This document shows, one piece after another, positions 12,840 to 26,100 of a stretch of DNA of 64,000 bases (positions are counted from its first letter, which is position 1; every line of letters starts with the position of its first letter). Both the position numbers and the translations under genes were made by a program. This DNA comes from Gossypium raimondii (Eukaryota; Streptophyta; Magnoliopsida; Malvales; Malvaceae): assembly GCF_025698545.1 (NCBI RefSeq), contig NC_068567.1, positions 57,913,371-57,977,370 on the forward strand, given 5' to 3'. Under the pieces are notes generated by a model. It saw only the letters and a program-made list of their open reading frames with translations, was not told the DNA's origin and did not search any database.

Positions 12840-14190
12840 TTTGAAACCTTAAAAAAACTACTTATGTGATTAACTAACAAGTCATTTGTATTAGGAGAAT
12901 AATAAACGTTAGTCTTTTGTGCATTGATCTTGTGCCCTGAAAATAAGACTAAAGTCTTGCTTAACGGCTACTTTATAGGAAAGAACTAGGTTATCGGCAA
13001 AGAATAGGTATAATAGAGGAGGTCCATCCTTACTCAATTTAACCGGTTCTTTTTGTAGGACAACTTTATTAGTGCTTTAACTAAGTCTTTCCATTTCTAT
13101 CACAAAAAGGTACGAGGAAAGGGGACCTCCTCGTTGAATTCCTCTCGAAGGTTTAAATTCAACTAAAAGGGACTCATTCCAAAGAATCGGCATTGTTGAA
13201 GTTGAAATGCAATGCATGATAATACGAGTTAAATTATAAGGAGCACCTACATCTAAGAGTGAATCTTCTAGAACGACTTTGATCGCCATCCACCTAACTT
13301 TCCCCTTGTAAGTGTTTAGAATGGAAGCTCACTTGGTTCGGTGCAACTAGTAATGGCGTAAGTTGCTTCAATATATTAATAGTTGTTTTTGTTACCGCTT
13401 TATAGAGAATTAAGCACAAACTAGTAGACCTAAAATGGGAGAAATTTTCAAGCCCATTTGTTTTTTCTGATCAAGCCAGTCAAAGTTTTATTCAACTTAG
13501 GATCCAGAGTACCTCTTTTAAAGACATTCACCATACTACAAATATCATCAGCCATAATGTCCCATTGGCTTTGAAAAAATTGAGTATGAAACCCATGAAT
13601 GGTCGTAGCTTTTGATGGAGTCATATCAAATAATTCCTTTTCCACTTCCTCATTCAATACCTCATTTTGTAAAAACTCAATCATGCTTTCCTCAAGTAAT
13701 GAACACCTACCATATAACCAGAAAGCCCCATGAACAGAGCCCTTTTACCATGGAAGTAGTTGATAGTTTGTCTTTCAACACCTCATCTTCAAAGCACCAT
13801 TCATCGCCCTCTAATTTCAAAGCATATATTTTGTTTTGTTTCCTCTTAGCAAGAGTCTTAATAAGGACATACTTTATGTTACGGTCCCCTTCGATGAGCC
13901 ATTCACATCCTGATTTATGTTGCCAAATGAGCTAATCCAAGTCTAAAATCTTCTCAAGCTCCACCCTAAAGTCCCCTTCAAGTTCAAGTTTTCGTGATCT
14001 CTTTCTTTCCAAAGCCGCTTGGATGCCTTTTAAGTTGTGCCATGACAATCCTTTTACAAGTCAAAATATTCCCAAACACTTTATGTTTCCAATCTTTAAC
14101 CGCTGCCACAAGACATGTAACATTCTTTATAACAAGCTCACCGAATGAAATCAAGAAGGCTTATTAGTAGTCTACAGTTCATCATCACCA
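12840..14190 (-). mobile_element. Dead LINE (non-LTR retrotransposon) with reverse-transcriptase remnants
   Basis: Read on the minus strand, three blocks follow in the order of a plant L1-type reverse transcriptase. 13684-13448 holds TPSKATTIHGFHTQFFQSQW, the N-terminal finger region. 13289-13077 holds MAIKV and RGIQRGGPLSSYLFVIEMERL, the motif before the active site. About 13005-12980 holds FFADNLVL, the position of the family's F/YADD box. The blocks are in different frames separated by stops, and the second catalytic Asp of the box reads as Asn. The element is inactive. Its ends, poly-A tail and target duplication were not found. Confidence 0.85.
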
Positions 14191-15567
14191 ACCTTGAGGA
14201 GCAAAGGTTTATGGCTAGGGGCCGCACTAAAGGGGGTTGGTAGTGCCTTGGACCCCATTGATTTATAATTGCCTCCCTAGGCCTTTAAATTTTGGTAAAT
14301 TTTAATTAATAAATAGTAAAATTTTTATTCCCACTCCCCCACCAAGATTTTTTAGTTCTATTCTGTTACCCTCACTATAAAATTCTTGGATTTGCCCTAG
14401 TTTATGATATGGAGTAATGGTTGAAGTTTTCGTCCACCTAAATGGCACATGTTCAAACCTTGTTATCCACTCTCTCACCCTATTACAAAGATAATAAAAA
14501 AAAGAGACGAATTATTATATTAACTAATAGTTTATATAAAAGAAATTTAAGTCATTCAACTAAATTGGTGTCATACGTACGTATAAATAATATAAAATGT
14601 CTTAAATTTTATCAATTTATTTAATTAAGTTTGTATATTTTATCGCACTCAAATAATCATGGTTTTCAGAATTGAACTGAACCGACTAGTTAAACTAAGC
14701 ATTGGAGGTCCAGTTGGTTCAACAGACACTATAAAACCAAAGAAAGGTTGAACTAGTAAAAAATTGGTCAAACCAAGTAAAAAATCAATTAAAATTGTTT
14801 GAATCAGGTTTAAACTAGTTTAAATATTTAATTTTTTTGTTATAATTTATAATCTTTATAATTTAAAATCCTTAAACTTCTCTGAATAAATCAATTAAGC
14901 CCTTAATTTTTTACCCAATTGAACCCTTAACTTGTAAAAATACACCCAAATAACCCTTTAATCATTAACTTTAACAAAAGTTGTTAACTTTGACAGTTTT
15001 TTTTGGGTATTTTATGAAAAATTTTCTTTAATTTTTGAAAATTTAATAAATTATTATAAAATTATTCATATTAAAAAATTAAAATTGTAAAATTATACAA
15101 ACTATAAAAAATCGTTAACATTTATATTTTTATATAATTTGCATTACGACATCTGGGATTAAATAATTTCTTCTTACTTTATGTTTTTTAGTGTATTTCA
15201 TGAAATGCAAATTACTACTTTACCATGTCGTAATAAACTATGGAGTCGAGGAAGATGACAGAATTCTTGATTCTAATGCAACTGACGAGATGCCATCTTG
15301 CTTCCAGTGGGATCACAATATTGCTGCCAAAGTCACAAAATTCAGTGTCACGTTCGAGATATAGGCACTTGCCTTCACTATAATATCTCATGGAGGAATT
15401 TAAATCTATTGAAAGGATGATGGTTGAGTAGGCTATTCTCCAGTCAGAGAAGGGATCCATGCTTGAGTTAAGGGTAGAACTATAATCAAGTGAAAAATGT
15501 TATAATTTCTAATAATTTTTAAACATTTTTTAAATAAATTTAATATTCTTTTACATTTTTCAAAATT
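14190..15567. other. Intergenic, degenerate repeats
   Basis: AT-rich sequence. Around 14640-14830 there is a phrase rich in GAACTGAACCGACTAGTT-like words typical of short plant repeats, and 14930-15110 has AACCCTTAA-type words. A minus-strand open frame at 15460-15215 has no recognisable domain and no neighbouring exon, so I do not call it a gene. Confidence 0.45.
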
Positions 15568-15757
15568 GGGTAAACTACAAAAAATAGTCACTTTTGTTTG
15601 CCTCATATAACATTTTAGTCATTTATGTTTGAAATGTTACATTTGAGTCACTTATGTTATTATTTTGTTATGAAGTGGTCACTCTACCGTTCAACTCTGT
15701 TACCTCCATAACGGCAGTCCTACGTGGCAGTCCAAATAGGTTTTAAATACCAACTTG

Positions 15758-18287
15758 AGTGACAGCCCGTTTTCAGTGAAATCGGAACAGTAGTTTCGGG
15801 ACCACAAATCCGAAGTCAAAAAATTTGGTTTAATATTATTTTATGGTCTACAGTATGATAGAAATATCTTATTAAAATTTCGTTAAGAAATTTTACCGTT
15901 TACATGCCTAATTTGATAAAAAAAGGACTAAATTGCATTAAGTGCAAAGGTTGTGTTCTAATAGCTAAAGGTATTAAATAGCTATAGAATTCTAAATTGG
16001 AGGTCCTTATACAGTAAATAGGCCATTAAAGTGCTTAGTGGATAAATATGAATAGTCATCATTGGAAATTGAATGGAATATTAAGGTTAATTTTGGAAAT
16101 TAGTGAATAAAGTTATAATAAATAAAATAAAATAAGCTATTCTCATCATCATTCACCAAAAAAAAATGAAACCTAGCCATGGAAGCTTGAAAATTTAGGC
16201 AAGCTTATTTTGCTCAAATAGGTATGAATCTTTGTTCCGTTTTTTATGATTTCTATGTTTCTGATATCGTAATAGCTTAATCTAGCTAGTTCGGGGATTA
16301 ATTTGTAAAATTATTAAAGTATTAGGGTTTTTCCATTGATGAATATGCTTGAATTTTGAAGTTTGATGATAGAAAATGAATGATTGTTGTTAGATAAACA
16401 ACTTTTGTAAAGAGAATTTTGATGAAATTATCAATTAGGGATTAAATTGAAAAAGATGATAAATTTATGGTAAACTTTGTGAATTTTGTGAAATATATGG
16501 GTTGCTATTAATATGTATAAAATCGGCTAGGCCTGAGGAAGGATTAAATTGTATGAATTTCATTTTTTGAGCCTAGGGACTAAATTACAAAGGAATTAAA
16601 AGTGTAGGACAAAATGGTAATTTTGCCAAAATCCCATGTTGGATTAAATTGAATGAGAATTATATTGAAATGAGTTAAATTCATTCGTATAGATCCTGTC
16701 AGACCTCATACAGAGTTAGATCGAGGCAAAGAGAAAATATCGGATTAGTTGCCTTCGTGTTTACGTACACTTGTCGAGGTAAGTTCATGTAATTAAATTG
16801 AGTATTAGTATGTTTTAATTAAATCATATGTATGTGATTTGTATAATTGCCATGTATAAATACCGATCGCATATCCGACTATTACCGAGTCTCGTTTGAA
16901 CTATAGAATTGATGGATTACAGTTTAGTACACCTCGTGTGTACTACCCGTGTATCCGATGATATTTTAAATGGTTCAACGGGCACAATTTTGTTACGAGA
17001 TTATATGAGTTCGATATGAACTATTACTGGTATTTATATGAAATACATGGAATATGATTATTTGATGAATCCAACCATGTTGTTGGATCTTATGTGTGAT
17101 TTTCATGGCTAATATGCCGGTGATCATGTGTTTAGGCTTTTGGCCAAATTGGTTGAGATATGCTATGTTTACTTACCTATTTTATGGATATATGGTAAGT
17201 TAAATTCTGTGTTATACGAACTTACTAAGCTTAAATGCTTACTCTGTGTTGTTTTCCATGTTTTTTAGTAATTCGGAAGCTCGTTCGGGTTGGAAGCTAG
17301 TCGAAGCTATTTCACACTATCCATCGGTTCTTTTGGTACTTTTAGTAAATTAATTTCGGTTATAATGACATGTATAGGTTAATTTGGCCAATGTTGGCAT
17401 ATAATTGTTTTGTTGAGATTAGCCACTTATATTGCTTTTGTTTTATATATTTTGATGTGTATATAAGTGACATTATCATGTTTGATGTGTGATTGATATG
17501 GTAGAACGAAAGAAAGTAAAATGTGGTTTGAATATGCATATATGAATTTGGTCATTTAGGTAAGTTGAGATACTTGGTTGACATGTATTTAAGTTGTCAT
17601 TTGATGTGTCTAAGGGAATATTGGTTGTATGTAGTGACATTTCATGTTTAAGACTTGATTTTGGCTTTTTTTGAATGCCTTGTTATGGCTTGTTGATGTG
17701 CAAAAATGTTGAGTTAGGTTGATGTCAAATTGGGTGAGAAATGTGGCTTAGAAATTGGCCTATTTTCGTCCACACGGGCAGAGACACGGGCGTGTGTCTC
17801 AACCGTGTGTGACACACGGCCAGGTGACACGACCGTGTGTCCCCTATATATTTTAAATTGCGCAAGTCAGTATGCTCACACGGCCTAGCACAAGAGCATG
17901 TGACTTGGTTATATGGCCCAAGTCAGAGAGTTACACGGGCACGGACACGGGCTGGAACATGGCCGTGTGTCCCTATTTCGAATGTCCACATGGTCTAAGA
18001 CACAGGTTTGTCTCTTGGCCGTGTGAGTCACACCGTCATGTGACCCTTGCAGCTTTGAAAATTTTTAATGTTTTCTGAAAAATTCTTTGAGTACCCGATT
18101 TAGTCCCAACTTGTTTTTAATGCGTATTTTGAGCCTCAAGGGCTTGCATAAGGGACAATATGTTTGATTTCAATTGGTTTCTGACATGAATGTTATATGA
18201 TATGAAATGTTTATTTATTTGATTTGTAAACTCCGGAAATGCTCCATAACCATGTTCCGGCGATGGATACGGGTTAGGGGTGTTACA
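15758..18287 (+). mobile_element. Solo LTR, 2530 bp, TSD ACTTG
   Basis: The right end is GGGTTAGGGGTGTTACA at 18287, followed by ACTTG (18288-18292). The same ACTTG lies at 15753-15757, just before AGTGACAGCCCG, which reads as a TGTGACAGCCCG terminus with its first base changed. The body has no coding sequence. It carries ATACGAACTTACTAAG at 17214-17229 and a cluster of CACACGG / CCGTGTG motifs at 17770-18030. The body is on the + strand by comparison with the other LTRs. Confidence 0.8.
17770..18040 (+). repeat. Cluster of CACACGG / CCGTGTG palindromic motifs
   Basis: At least eight imperfect copies of an ACACGG(C/G)...(C/G)CGTGTG pattern occur within about 270 bases, for example GACACGGGCGTGTGTC, GACACACGGCC and GACACGACCGTGTGTC. 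Each can form a small hairpin. The same class occurs at 3475-3605 (+) and 12300-12550 (opposite orientation). Confidence 0.8.
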
Positions 18288-18563
18288 ACTTGAATGTCCA
18301 GTTGCTGGGATAAAAATAGGTTTTTAATTAAATAAATTTAATTTGGACTGCCGTGTAAGACATCCAAGTTGGCATTTTAAACCCATTTGGATTGCCACGT
18401 AGGATCGTTATTAAGGAGATAATGGAGCTTAATGGTAGAGTGACCACTTCGTAACAAAACGATAACATAAGTGACTAAAACGTAACATTTCAAACATAAA
18501 TTACTAAAATATAATCTGAGGCAAACAAAAATGACTATTTTTTGTAGTTTACTCTTCAAAATT

Positions 18564-19242
18564 TGAAGAAAATTTTCACAAATATTTTTTATTCACTCTT
18601 TTTGTTGAGTTGATTATTTGTTTGTGTCAAACTATAGAATAAAAGTTTGAAGGTCTAAGTCTCTATACACTTTGTACATTTGGAATTTAGTCATACTTTT
18701 ATTTTAGGAATTTAGTCTCTTTAGTTTCGGATTTAAAATTCAAGTTCAATTGATACCACTATTAAAATTCTTCTATTAAATTCTCTGGTGTCACATTTTA
18801 AAATTAAAATAAAAACTTGGTAGCCAAGTAACAATGAAAATACTGATTTTTTCTTAAAAATTTAAACTCGTTATGATTTTTTTTTGTTGAAATAGTGTAA
18901 TTAAGAAAAATTGACGTCAAAATTTTGATTGAAATAGTTAACAATAGTAACTATTTAACTAACTAATGATAGTATAAAAGTAGAGATTAAATTATGTTAA
19001 AATTAAAGTGATTAAATATCAATTTTCAGCATAATGTAGGAGTCAAGATTAAAATTTGATCATTGTCTTATAATGCAAAAATAAAAGAAACACAAACTTA
19101 AAATAAATGAAAGTCATATGTCAATCTATAAGACTCTTAGAACATTCAAATTATATATAATTGTTTAATATTTTAATAAAAATTAATGATATTAGTTATC
19201 TAGACTAATTAATAATATTATAAAAATATAATGATCAAATTA
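18564..19242. other. Intergenic, AT-rich, no gene seen
   Basis: Between two transposable elements. It contains only AT-rich DNA with short phrases such as AAGTCTCTATACACTTTGTAC seen in plant repeats. Confidence 0.5.
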
Positions 19243-21685
19243 TGTAATGACCGAAATTTACTAGTGTCGAAATTGTGGTTTTGGGACCTCGTTTCAGAAA
19301 TCAAATCCGTAAATATTAAATATTAATATTTCGTGTATAATATATTGTTATATTAAATTTTGGTCCGATAATTTTGCCAAATTAATAGTTATTAAAATTT
19401 AGAGACTAAATTATAAAAGTCTAATCATTATAAAATTTTAATTAAAAAACTTGAGGACTTAGATAATAATTATCCAAAGAGCTTAAATGGTTATTAAACC
19501 ATTGTTGTTTATGTTAATAGTGGGTAATAATGATGATCCTATTAAATAGTTAAAATTTAGATTAATAAATAAATATAAATTTAGTTAATAATCATAATTA
19601 ATTAACTTAAGCAAATGGTAATTATAATATATATACTTATATAGTTAATAAGTGGAAAGAAAGAGGGAAACATCCATATTCTTCCACCGTGCACCAAATG
19701 GAAAAGAAAGAAATAAAGAAACTCCATTTTTGTGCTAGCTATTATTCTGTCATCTAAAATCTATTAAGTTAAAGGTGACGCCGAGTTGTCGAGAGAGAAA
19801 GGAAAGGCAAGAATCGACGACAAGTGGCACTAGCTTTCGATTTGTATTTCTATGATCCTAGATCAATCTAATTATTTCATATTCATGTTAAATTGCATGA
19901 TTTAGTAATGAGGTGAGTATATAATGCTTGTATGAATTAAATTGTGGTGATAGATATAGTATATCAAGATGAATTGAATAAAATATAAAGTAGTATGATT
20001 TAATTGTACATGGTACTTGGTATGAAATTGAGTTGAAACATGTTATGTGTTGTATTGGAATGGTGAATTGAGAATGATGGAATGTGGATTGAACTATATG
20101 ATGAAATTGGAAAATCGGTTTATCCTATTAACTGTACAGGTTTATACTTCAGTTTATCTGATGATGCATTTATGTGCTAGTAAGATCACTTCGTATTATC
20201 TGATGATGCACTAAGTGTGCCAGTATAATTGTTTTGGTTCGTCCGATAATGCACCTCGTGTGCTAGTATAATTGCTTCAGTTTGCCCAATGATGCACTAT
20301 ATGTGCTAGTATATTTTTTTCAGTTCATCCAATGATGCACTGTGGTGCCATATTGAGATATAAATTGACTAATCCATGTATCCTTCTTGAAATTCAAGTC
20401 AGGTTAATATGGTTTATAAATAATAAGCTTAACAAATGATACCTAATTGAATTTATATGATGCTATGGAATAAAATATGTTCATATTTGAATTGTGACAA
20501 AGAAAGCATGTAACTTATTGTGCAAATCAAATGGAAACGAGCCCTGGGGGCTGAGTTGAGTATGTATGAGTCGATAGACTCCAGAAACGGGATAGATTGG
20601 TAAGTATAAAAGTAAGTAAACAGGTTTGTTATGAAAGTTGATGGAGTTAATGCCAATGTCATGTATGTATAAATGATGAAATCCTGATTGAGTATTTGTA
20701 CTAAATAGTTAATTGAAAGGTAAGTAGCAAGTGAATATAATTAGTTAAAAATGATGAACATGTTGAATAGGCTGAGTTACCATTTGGTAAATATATATGT
20801 TTTCATATAAAGATGAATATGCAATATTTTGCATTGTTGGTAATGTATTGATAAACTATGAGTTGTATGTATTATGTCATATTGATAATGTTATGTTTAA
20901 TATATTGAATCATGAAGGTACCATTAAGCCCTATTGCTCAACATACGGTATGTTTCCGTACACAGGTTTAGGTACCCTTGAAGTCCCAAAAAAGTGAAGT
21001 CAACATCCAAACTGCATCCATCGACTCAATATAGTTTGTATAGTTCTCTTGTTTTGGTTAAAAGGCATGTACCTAAGCATTAGTTGTTTAAAGTTTACAT
21101 ATGTTCATTCTAAGTCATAATGTTGTAAATTTAATGAAAAGGTTAATGTTTATGCATAAAAAAGTTGTTAATGGTTTAGAATCTTTATGTTGAATATGTT
21201 CGTATGTGTAAATGGCTGAATTGGGGTCTTATGACCAACAATTTTTGTACAGGTTGTATGCTTGGGATGTTTGAATAGGTACCAACTGGACATTGTTGGA
21301 ATTCAGGGGTCATGTTGTGACGATATACTCCCAACGTCGCAACGATGAACAACTCAGGGCTTATGTTGCAACGACGTAGCCTTAAGGTCACGACAACCCA
21401 AGTCAGTGAGTTGCGCTGCGACAAGGAAACCCTGAAGTTGCGACATCAACCCATAACTTTGTAACATTTACAATTTGACCATATTTCGACCTCAAGTTAG
21501 CAAAAGAACTTTTGTAAGCTTGTAGAAGACCTGGAAATGAGTATATATTGTATTATGGATTGTAATAAATTATCTATATGTTTAAATGATTACATTATGT
21601 ATTTAATTGATCGTAGTTGCTCTGACAATAGATGTGACATCTCGTATCTCGGACCCGACGATTGAATCGAGTATGAGGTGTTACA
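19243..21685 (+). mobile_element. Solo LTR, 2443 bp, TSD AATTA
   Basis: Begins TGTAATGACCG at 19243 and ends GAGTATGAGGTGTTACA at 21685. A perfect 5-bp duplication AATTA lies at 19238-19242 and 21686-21690. No protein domain is present. The end sequence places it with the element ending at 3836. Confidence 0.87.
20158..20350 (+). repeat. 42-43-bp tandem repeat, five copies, in the solo LTR
   Basis: The anchor C(T/C/A)(G/A)AT(G/A)ATGCA recurs at 20158, 20200, 20243, 20286 and 20329, so the unit is 42-43 bases. Each unit contains GTGCTAGTA or a close variant. Confidence 0.85.
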
Positions 21686-21690
21686 AATTA

Positions 21691-23189
21691 TGTTAAAAAT
21701 TAAAGTATAGAGATTAAATCTTAAATCAAACTAGGCTTAGGCTATAAATCAAACTTATGGTTATATAAAAAAAAGTTATTTGAATATTTGCTACTTCTCT
21801 TTTGTTTTGCAGAGCAGCAGTACCAACCTCCCTGTCGGCTACCGCTTGCCTTTATGTGCCTTCTTTCTTTTTAGTTTATAGATCTATTTTGTGGGTATCT
21901 TTACCACCTTCACATGCTGTGATGGACAAATGACAGTGCATTTGCAAGTGATTTTAGGAATAGTTTTGTTGTCATTCTCTCCAAATTGGTGGATGCTCAA
22001 CTTTTTTATTAATTTTTGCTCGTCATTTTGGACCATCCGGGTTGATTTCCTTATGATATTAAATGCTTGCAATCATTCTAAATATACTGTGTTTGAGTTG
22101 TAATAAAATTAATTGTCAATATTTCATAATGTTCATTTGATTCTAAGACTAAAACTTTTGTTGTGTTAAAAAATTTATCCTTCAACACTTGTTATGGACG
22201 AGTGCTTATTATTATTTTTATAATAATTCAATTTTTTAACACGTTAACATCGTTGAAAGAAGAAAGAAGTAATCTACGGTAGATTGAGCCAGTAATCTAC
22301 ATTTGAAAGACTAAAAGGTGGATGCAAATGTTTCCAATGCAACCCCATCCATTAGTGGTTATAATTAGTCAAAATACACTGCCCACCTAATCTTCTGGTA
22401 AATACTTTCTTTTATTTTCTAAACGAAAATTATTTTCCTGAAAATGATAAAATATGTTTCAAGCCCTGAGTTCTTTATTTATTTAAAATTTAATCAATAC
22501 ATTTTTTATTTTAAAATTCAGGTTCAATTCTTAAAAATATTATATTTTTCTACCAAATTGATTAGTGTGATATCTTAAAATAAAAAATTATTTACTCAGT
22601 AATCATACAACAAAAGAATAATGTTATAATAAATTTAATTTTAATAAAATAATTTTAACAGTATGTACACTTAAACTTGCATTTCTAAATCCAAAGAGTA
22701 AAAGAGATTAAAGTAATGTTATTATTATTTTATTACACATCATCAACCATGTTTAAAAAATATTAAATAATTAAAAATATTAATTGTTAGTTTGATTTTT
22801 TTTTCAAAATACAGGGGCTTGAAGATTTTTAACTTCAAAAAGAAAACGCAGCGTTTCGTCCTGAAATAATCCTATAGAATTTTCACTTCAATAGAAAATG
22901 GGGAAAACGAACAAAAGGAAAAGGGGAAAAAATAGAATCCCTCCAGTACTAACCTTACCTTTTTACCTTACCAGATATCCATAGTTGACGCCAAAAGAAA
23001 AGAAGAAAAAGAGAGAAGAAGGCTTTATTAACAGCGCGAAAGTATGTATTTCCCTTTTTCATTTTGAGTGATTTAATTAAACGGTTGAGGAGCCGAGAAT
23101 CTGCAAAAGCTTCCTCTCATACGCAACAACAAGGACGCCTTTTTCCACTTGGATCGAACGGCCGTGTCGTTTATTTTAATTGAGTGCTT
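21691..23189 (+). other. Intergenic and PEX22 upstream region
   Basis: The first ~1.1 kb is AT-rich without a supportable gene; short open frames on both strands near 21884-22103 overlap antisense and have no domain. The last few hundred bases (about 22840-23189) are more purine-rich and would hold the PEX22 promoter and 5' UTR. No clear TATA box was identified. Confidence 0.5.
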
Positions 23190-26100
23190 ATGTCGGAGCC
23201 ATCTTCGTCTTTATCGTCTTCCAAGGACGAGCTGTTTCAGCTCATCAAGCGTCTTGGAACTTATCTCGCCCTCAAGATGTCAAATCTTTTCTCGATCTCT
23301 CTCCAAAAACTGGTTCTTTTTTTTTTCCCTTTCTCTCTTGATTTTCTTCTCTCGTCTTTTTTTTGCAGATCCGATGCGGCTTTTTTTTTGTTTAAAAACG
23401 GGAATTTATTGTTTTTTTTGTAATTTAGTTGTATGATTTAGGTATTTGTTGTTGATTGTGGTGGAATTTTGATCTGGTGATTGTTTTAGGTAGGAATTTT
23501 ATATAGTGGAGAAAATTGTGGTATTAGAGAAATTAATCTTATTGCAGCTTTAAATTTTTCGTATTTAAGATAAATTATTAGATTCTTGTGCTGGTTTACT
23601 ATGTGATGAATTGTTACGGACAAGAAATGGTTTGATTCGTCATTAATGCGACCTTCTTTTTGACGTGATTGATTTTTGAGCTATACTGAGGTGAAAATCA
23701 TATGAAATCCGTAGAATTGACAGGGCTAATTTCATTTGCGTAGAAGTTCCTTGAAAATGATGGTTGTAAGAAGTAATGCCCCGTTGTCCGTTATTGAATC
23801 AAAAAATGAAAGTTTTTTCTTCTTTGGCTAGAGGCATCTTGGCATGTAGAATAACCGCTCATAGTTTTATCTTTCGGTTCCTTTTCAACGAGTATGAAGA
23901 TGTTATGTTCTTTTGGGCAATGTGTTCGGTGGTGGTGTGTATGTTCTTACCTGTGCTTATTGCCATTAGGATCCGCGATCTGTTGGGGCTATTGCAGGGC
24001 TTGCTGTTGCAATTATCTTTACCTATAGGTTGATGAGATCACCTGCAGCACCCCCAAGAAGGCAACCAAAACGTCAAGCTCCAACAACTAGTGGCTCTTC
24101 TATCAGTGCCCAATCAAATGCAACATTGATGCCTTCTGGAGCCTGTTCACCTTCAGAGGATTTAAGAGCACAAAATGTTGTTGATGAGTTCTTCCAGCCA
24201 GTAAAGGTATGAATTGATCTCTTTCTCCTACGTTTTGATGTGTTTTTTATTCTCTATTGGCTCGTTTGTTTGTAAATTGCATCTCTTTTTCCTTTTTGCA
24301 GCCAACATTGGGGCAAATAGTTAGGCAGAAACTGAGTGAAGGTAGAAAGGTAATCTACATATACTCCTTAATACAATAAGCAAACGTTTGGTGCTTATTT
24401 TATTTGTGTCCATTGTTTTCTAGAAGAAGGATTCTTTTATATGTTATTAGATTTGGAAGGACAAAGATAGAAATGGGATTCATTCTTTTGCTCATTCAAA
24501 CTTATTGATTTGCTTTTTTTAGGATATTTTGCTCTGGTAACCATGCTCCTTTGTAATGATTAATAACTGATGCTCGGGGGGGAAAAGAGAAAAAAGGGTG
24601 AAAATTCAACTTCTAGAAGTCTTCCTACACCCTGAATGTGCAATCAAGACTTATATGACATGCCTTGGTTAACTGACAGGCATTACATGTTATAGCCATA
24701 ACAAGCTGCTATATTACTACTGAGGGAGAATCTGTTTAATTGGTTCTGCACAATTACTTTAGTCTTTACATAGGATACATGAGCCATTAAACACTGCTAA
24801 TTAACTTCTCATATAAGTATTGATAACTTCGACTGAACTTTTCCGGGAGTAGCATAATTTTCTAGTTTAATCCCGAGGTCTTCATGCCTAAGTTGGGGAT
24901 ATGTTGGTATTAATTCTTATGCTGTTTTATCTAGCCACTGGCCGGAGCCTTTCTTAAGTTCTTCCTCTGATTTAATGCTTTGATGATTTATTGGAGTAGG
25001 TAACATGCCGTTTGCTTGGAGTAATCCTTGAGGAAAGCAGTCCAGAGGAGCTGCAGGTGGTGATGTTTTTCTGTAAGCTTTATATTTTTAATTTTTATCC
25101 GCAAATAATTAATTTGGTTTGTTTAATTCTGGTCAGAAACAAGCAACAGTGAAGTCCTCAGTGTTGGATGTGCTATTGGAGATTACCAAATATTGCGATC
25201 TTTATCTCATGGAGAGAGTTATTGATGATGAAAGCGAAGTCAGTACTTCAAACCTTTTTCGGTAGTATTAAGTTATGCTTATTTGTCAATGCATAAACTT
25301 CCTTAAATGTATTTCATAACATATTACGTGTTTCAAGATTCTCATGGGCATATTCTTCTGATTACAAGTGAAATTCTCTTCTTTTCCTATTTCTTTTGGC
25401 ATTGAATGTGTAGTATTTGTATATGTTGCTAAGTATTTTATCACTGTTGTGCTTGTATTAGTCTACTAGCAGATTCTATATCATATGTTTTACCTTGTGA
25501 CTAACACTGTGAAGTGTTTGTGTGCAGAAAATTGTTCTTCTGGCCTTGGAAAATGCTGGAATTTTCACCTCCGGTGGTTTGGTAAAGGACAAGGTATTTA
25601 ATTGTGGTTGAATAGTAATTTTGCATATATATAGATATCTCAAATTCATATGATCCTCCAGTCAGGGGCATTATTTCTGGACTGTGAAATCTGGTGCCTT
25701 CTATAAAATATTAGAATGTAATCTGGTTGATTATCCTCGCTTTGCTTATTTCAGAAATTTAGTGTTCTATCCTCTTGGTTGTTCAGATATTTAATAATTG
25801 TACTTTGCCTGGAAATGAATTTGCAGGTTCTCTTTTGCAGCACAGAAAATGGGCGTACATCTTTTGTTCGGCAACTAGAACCAGATTGGCATATTGACAC
25901 AAATCCTGAAATAGTTTCTCAGTTAGCTGTATAATTTTCATTACTTGCTACAACCCTTGAGATAATTATTCAAGCAACACCTAGAATATTCTGATATTTG
26001 ATTCTGAATCATATTCTCAGCCGAGTGCTTATGTTCTGATATTAGATTCTGGAGCCATTTTCACGTCACAATGCTAATGATGATTTTTATTGGGGTGTGT

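Larger units (their letters stand above)
15568..18554. mobile_element. 452-bp MULE-like MITE split by a solo LTR
   Basis: Left end GGGTAAACTACAAAAAATAG starts at 15568; the right end, read on the minus strand, starts GAGTAAACTACAAAAAATAG at 18554. Arms of roughly 180 bases are inverted copies of each other. A perfect 9-bp duplication TTCAAAATT flanks the element (15559-15567 and 18555-18563), which fits Mutator-like transposons. Removing the solo LTR and its duplication leaves 452 bp without coding sequence. Confidence 0.88.

Noticed and set aside
15215-15460. 81-residue minus-strand open frame
   Set aside because: Composition is plausible for protein, but I recognise no motif and no adjoining exons, and it sits in repeat-rich DNA.
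17872-18078. 68-residue frame with His/Cys content
   Set aside because: It lies entirely in the CACACGG motif cluster of the LTR.
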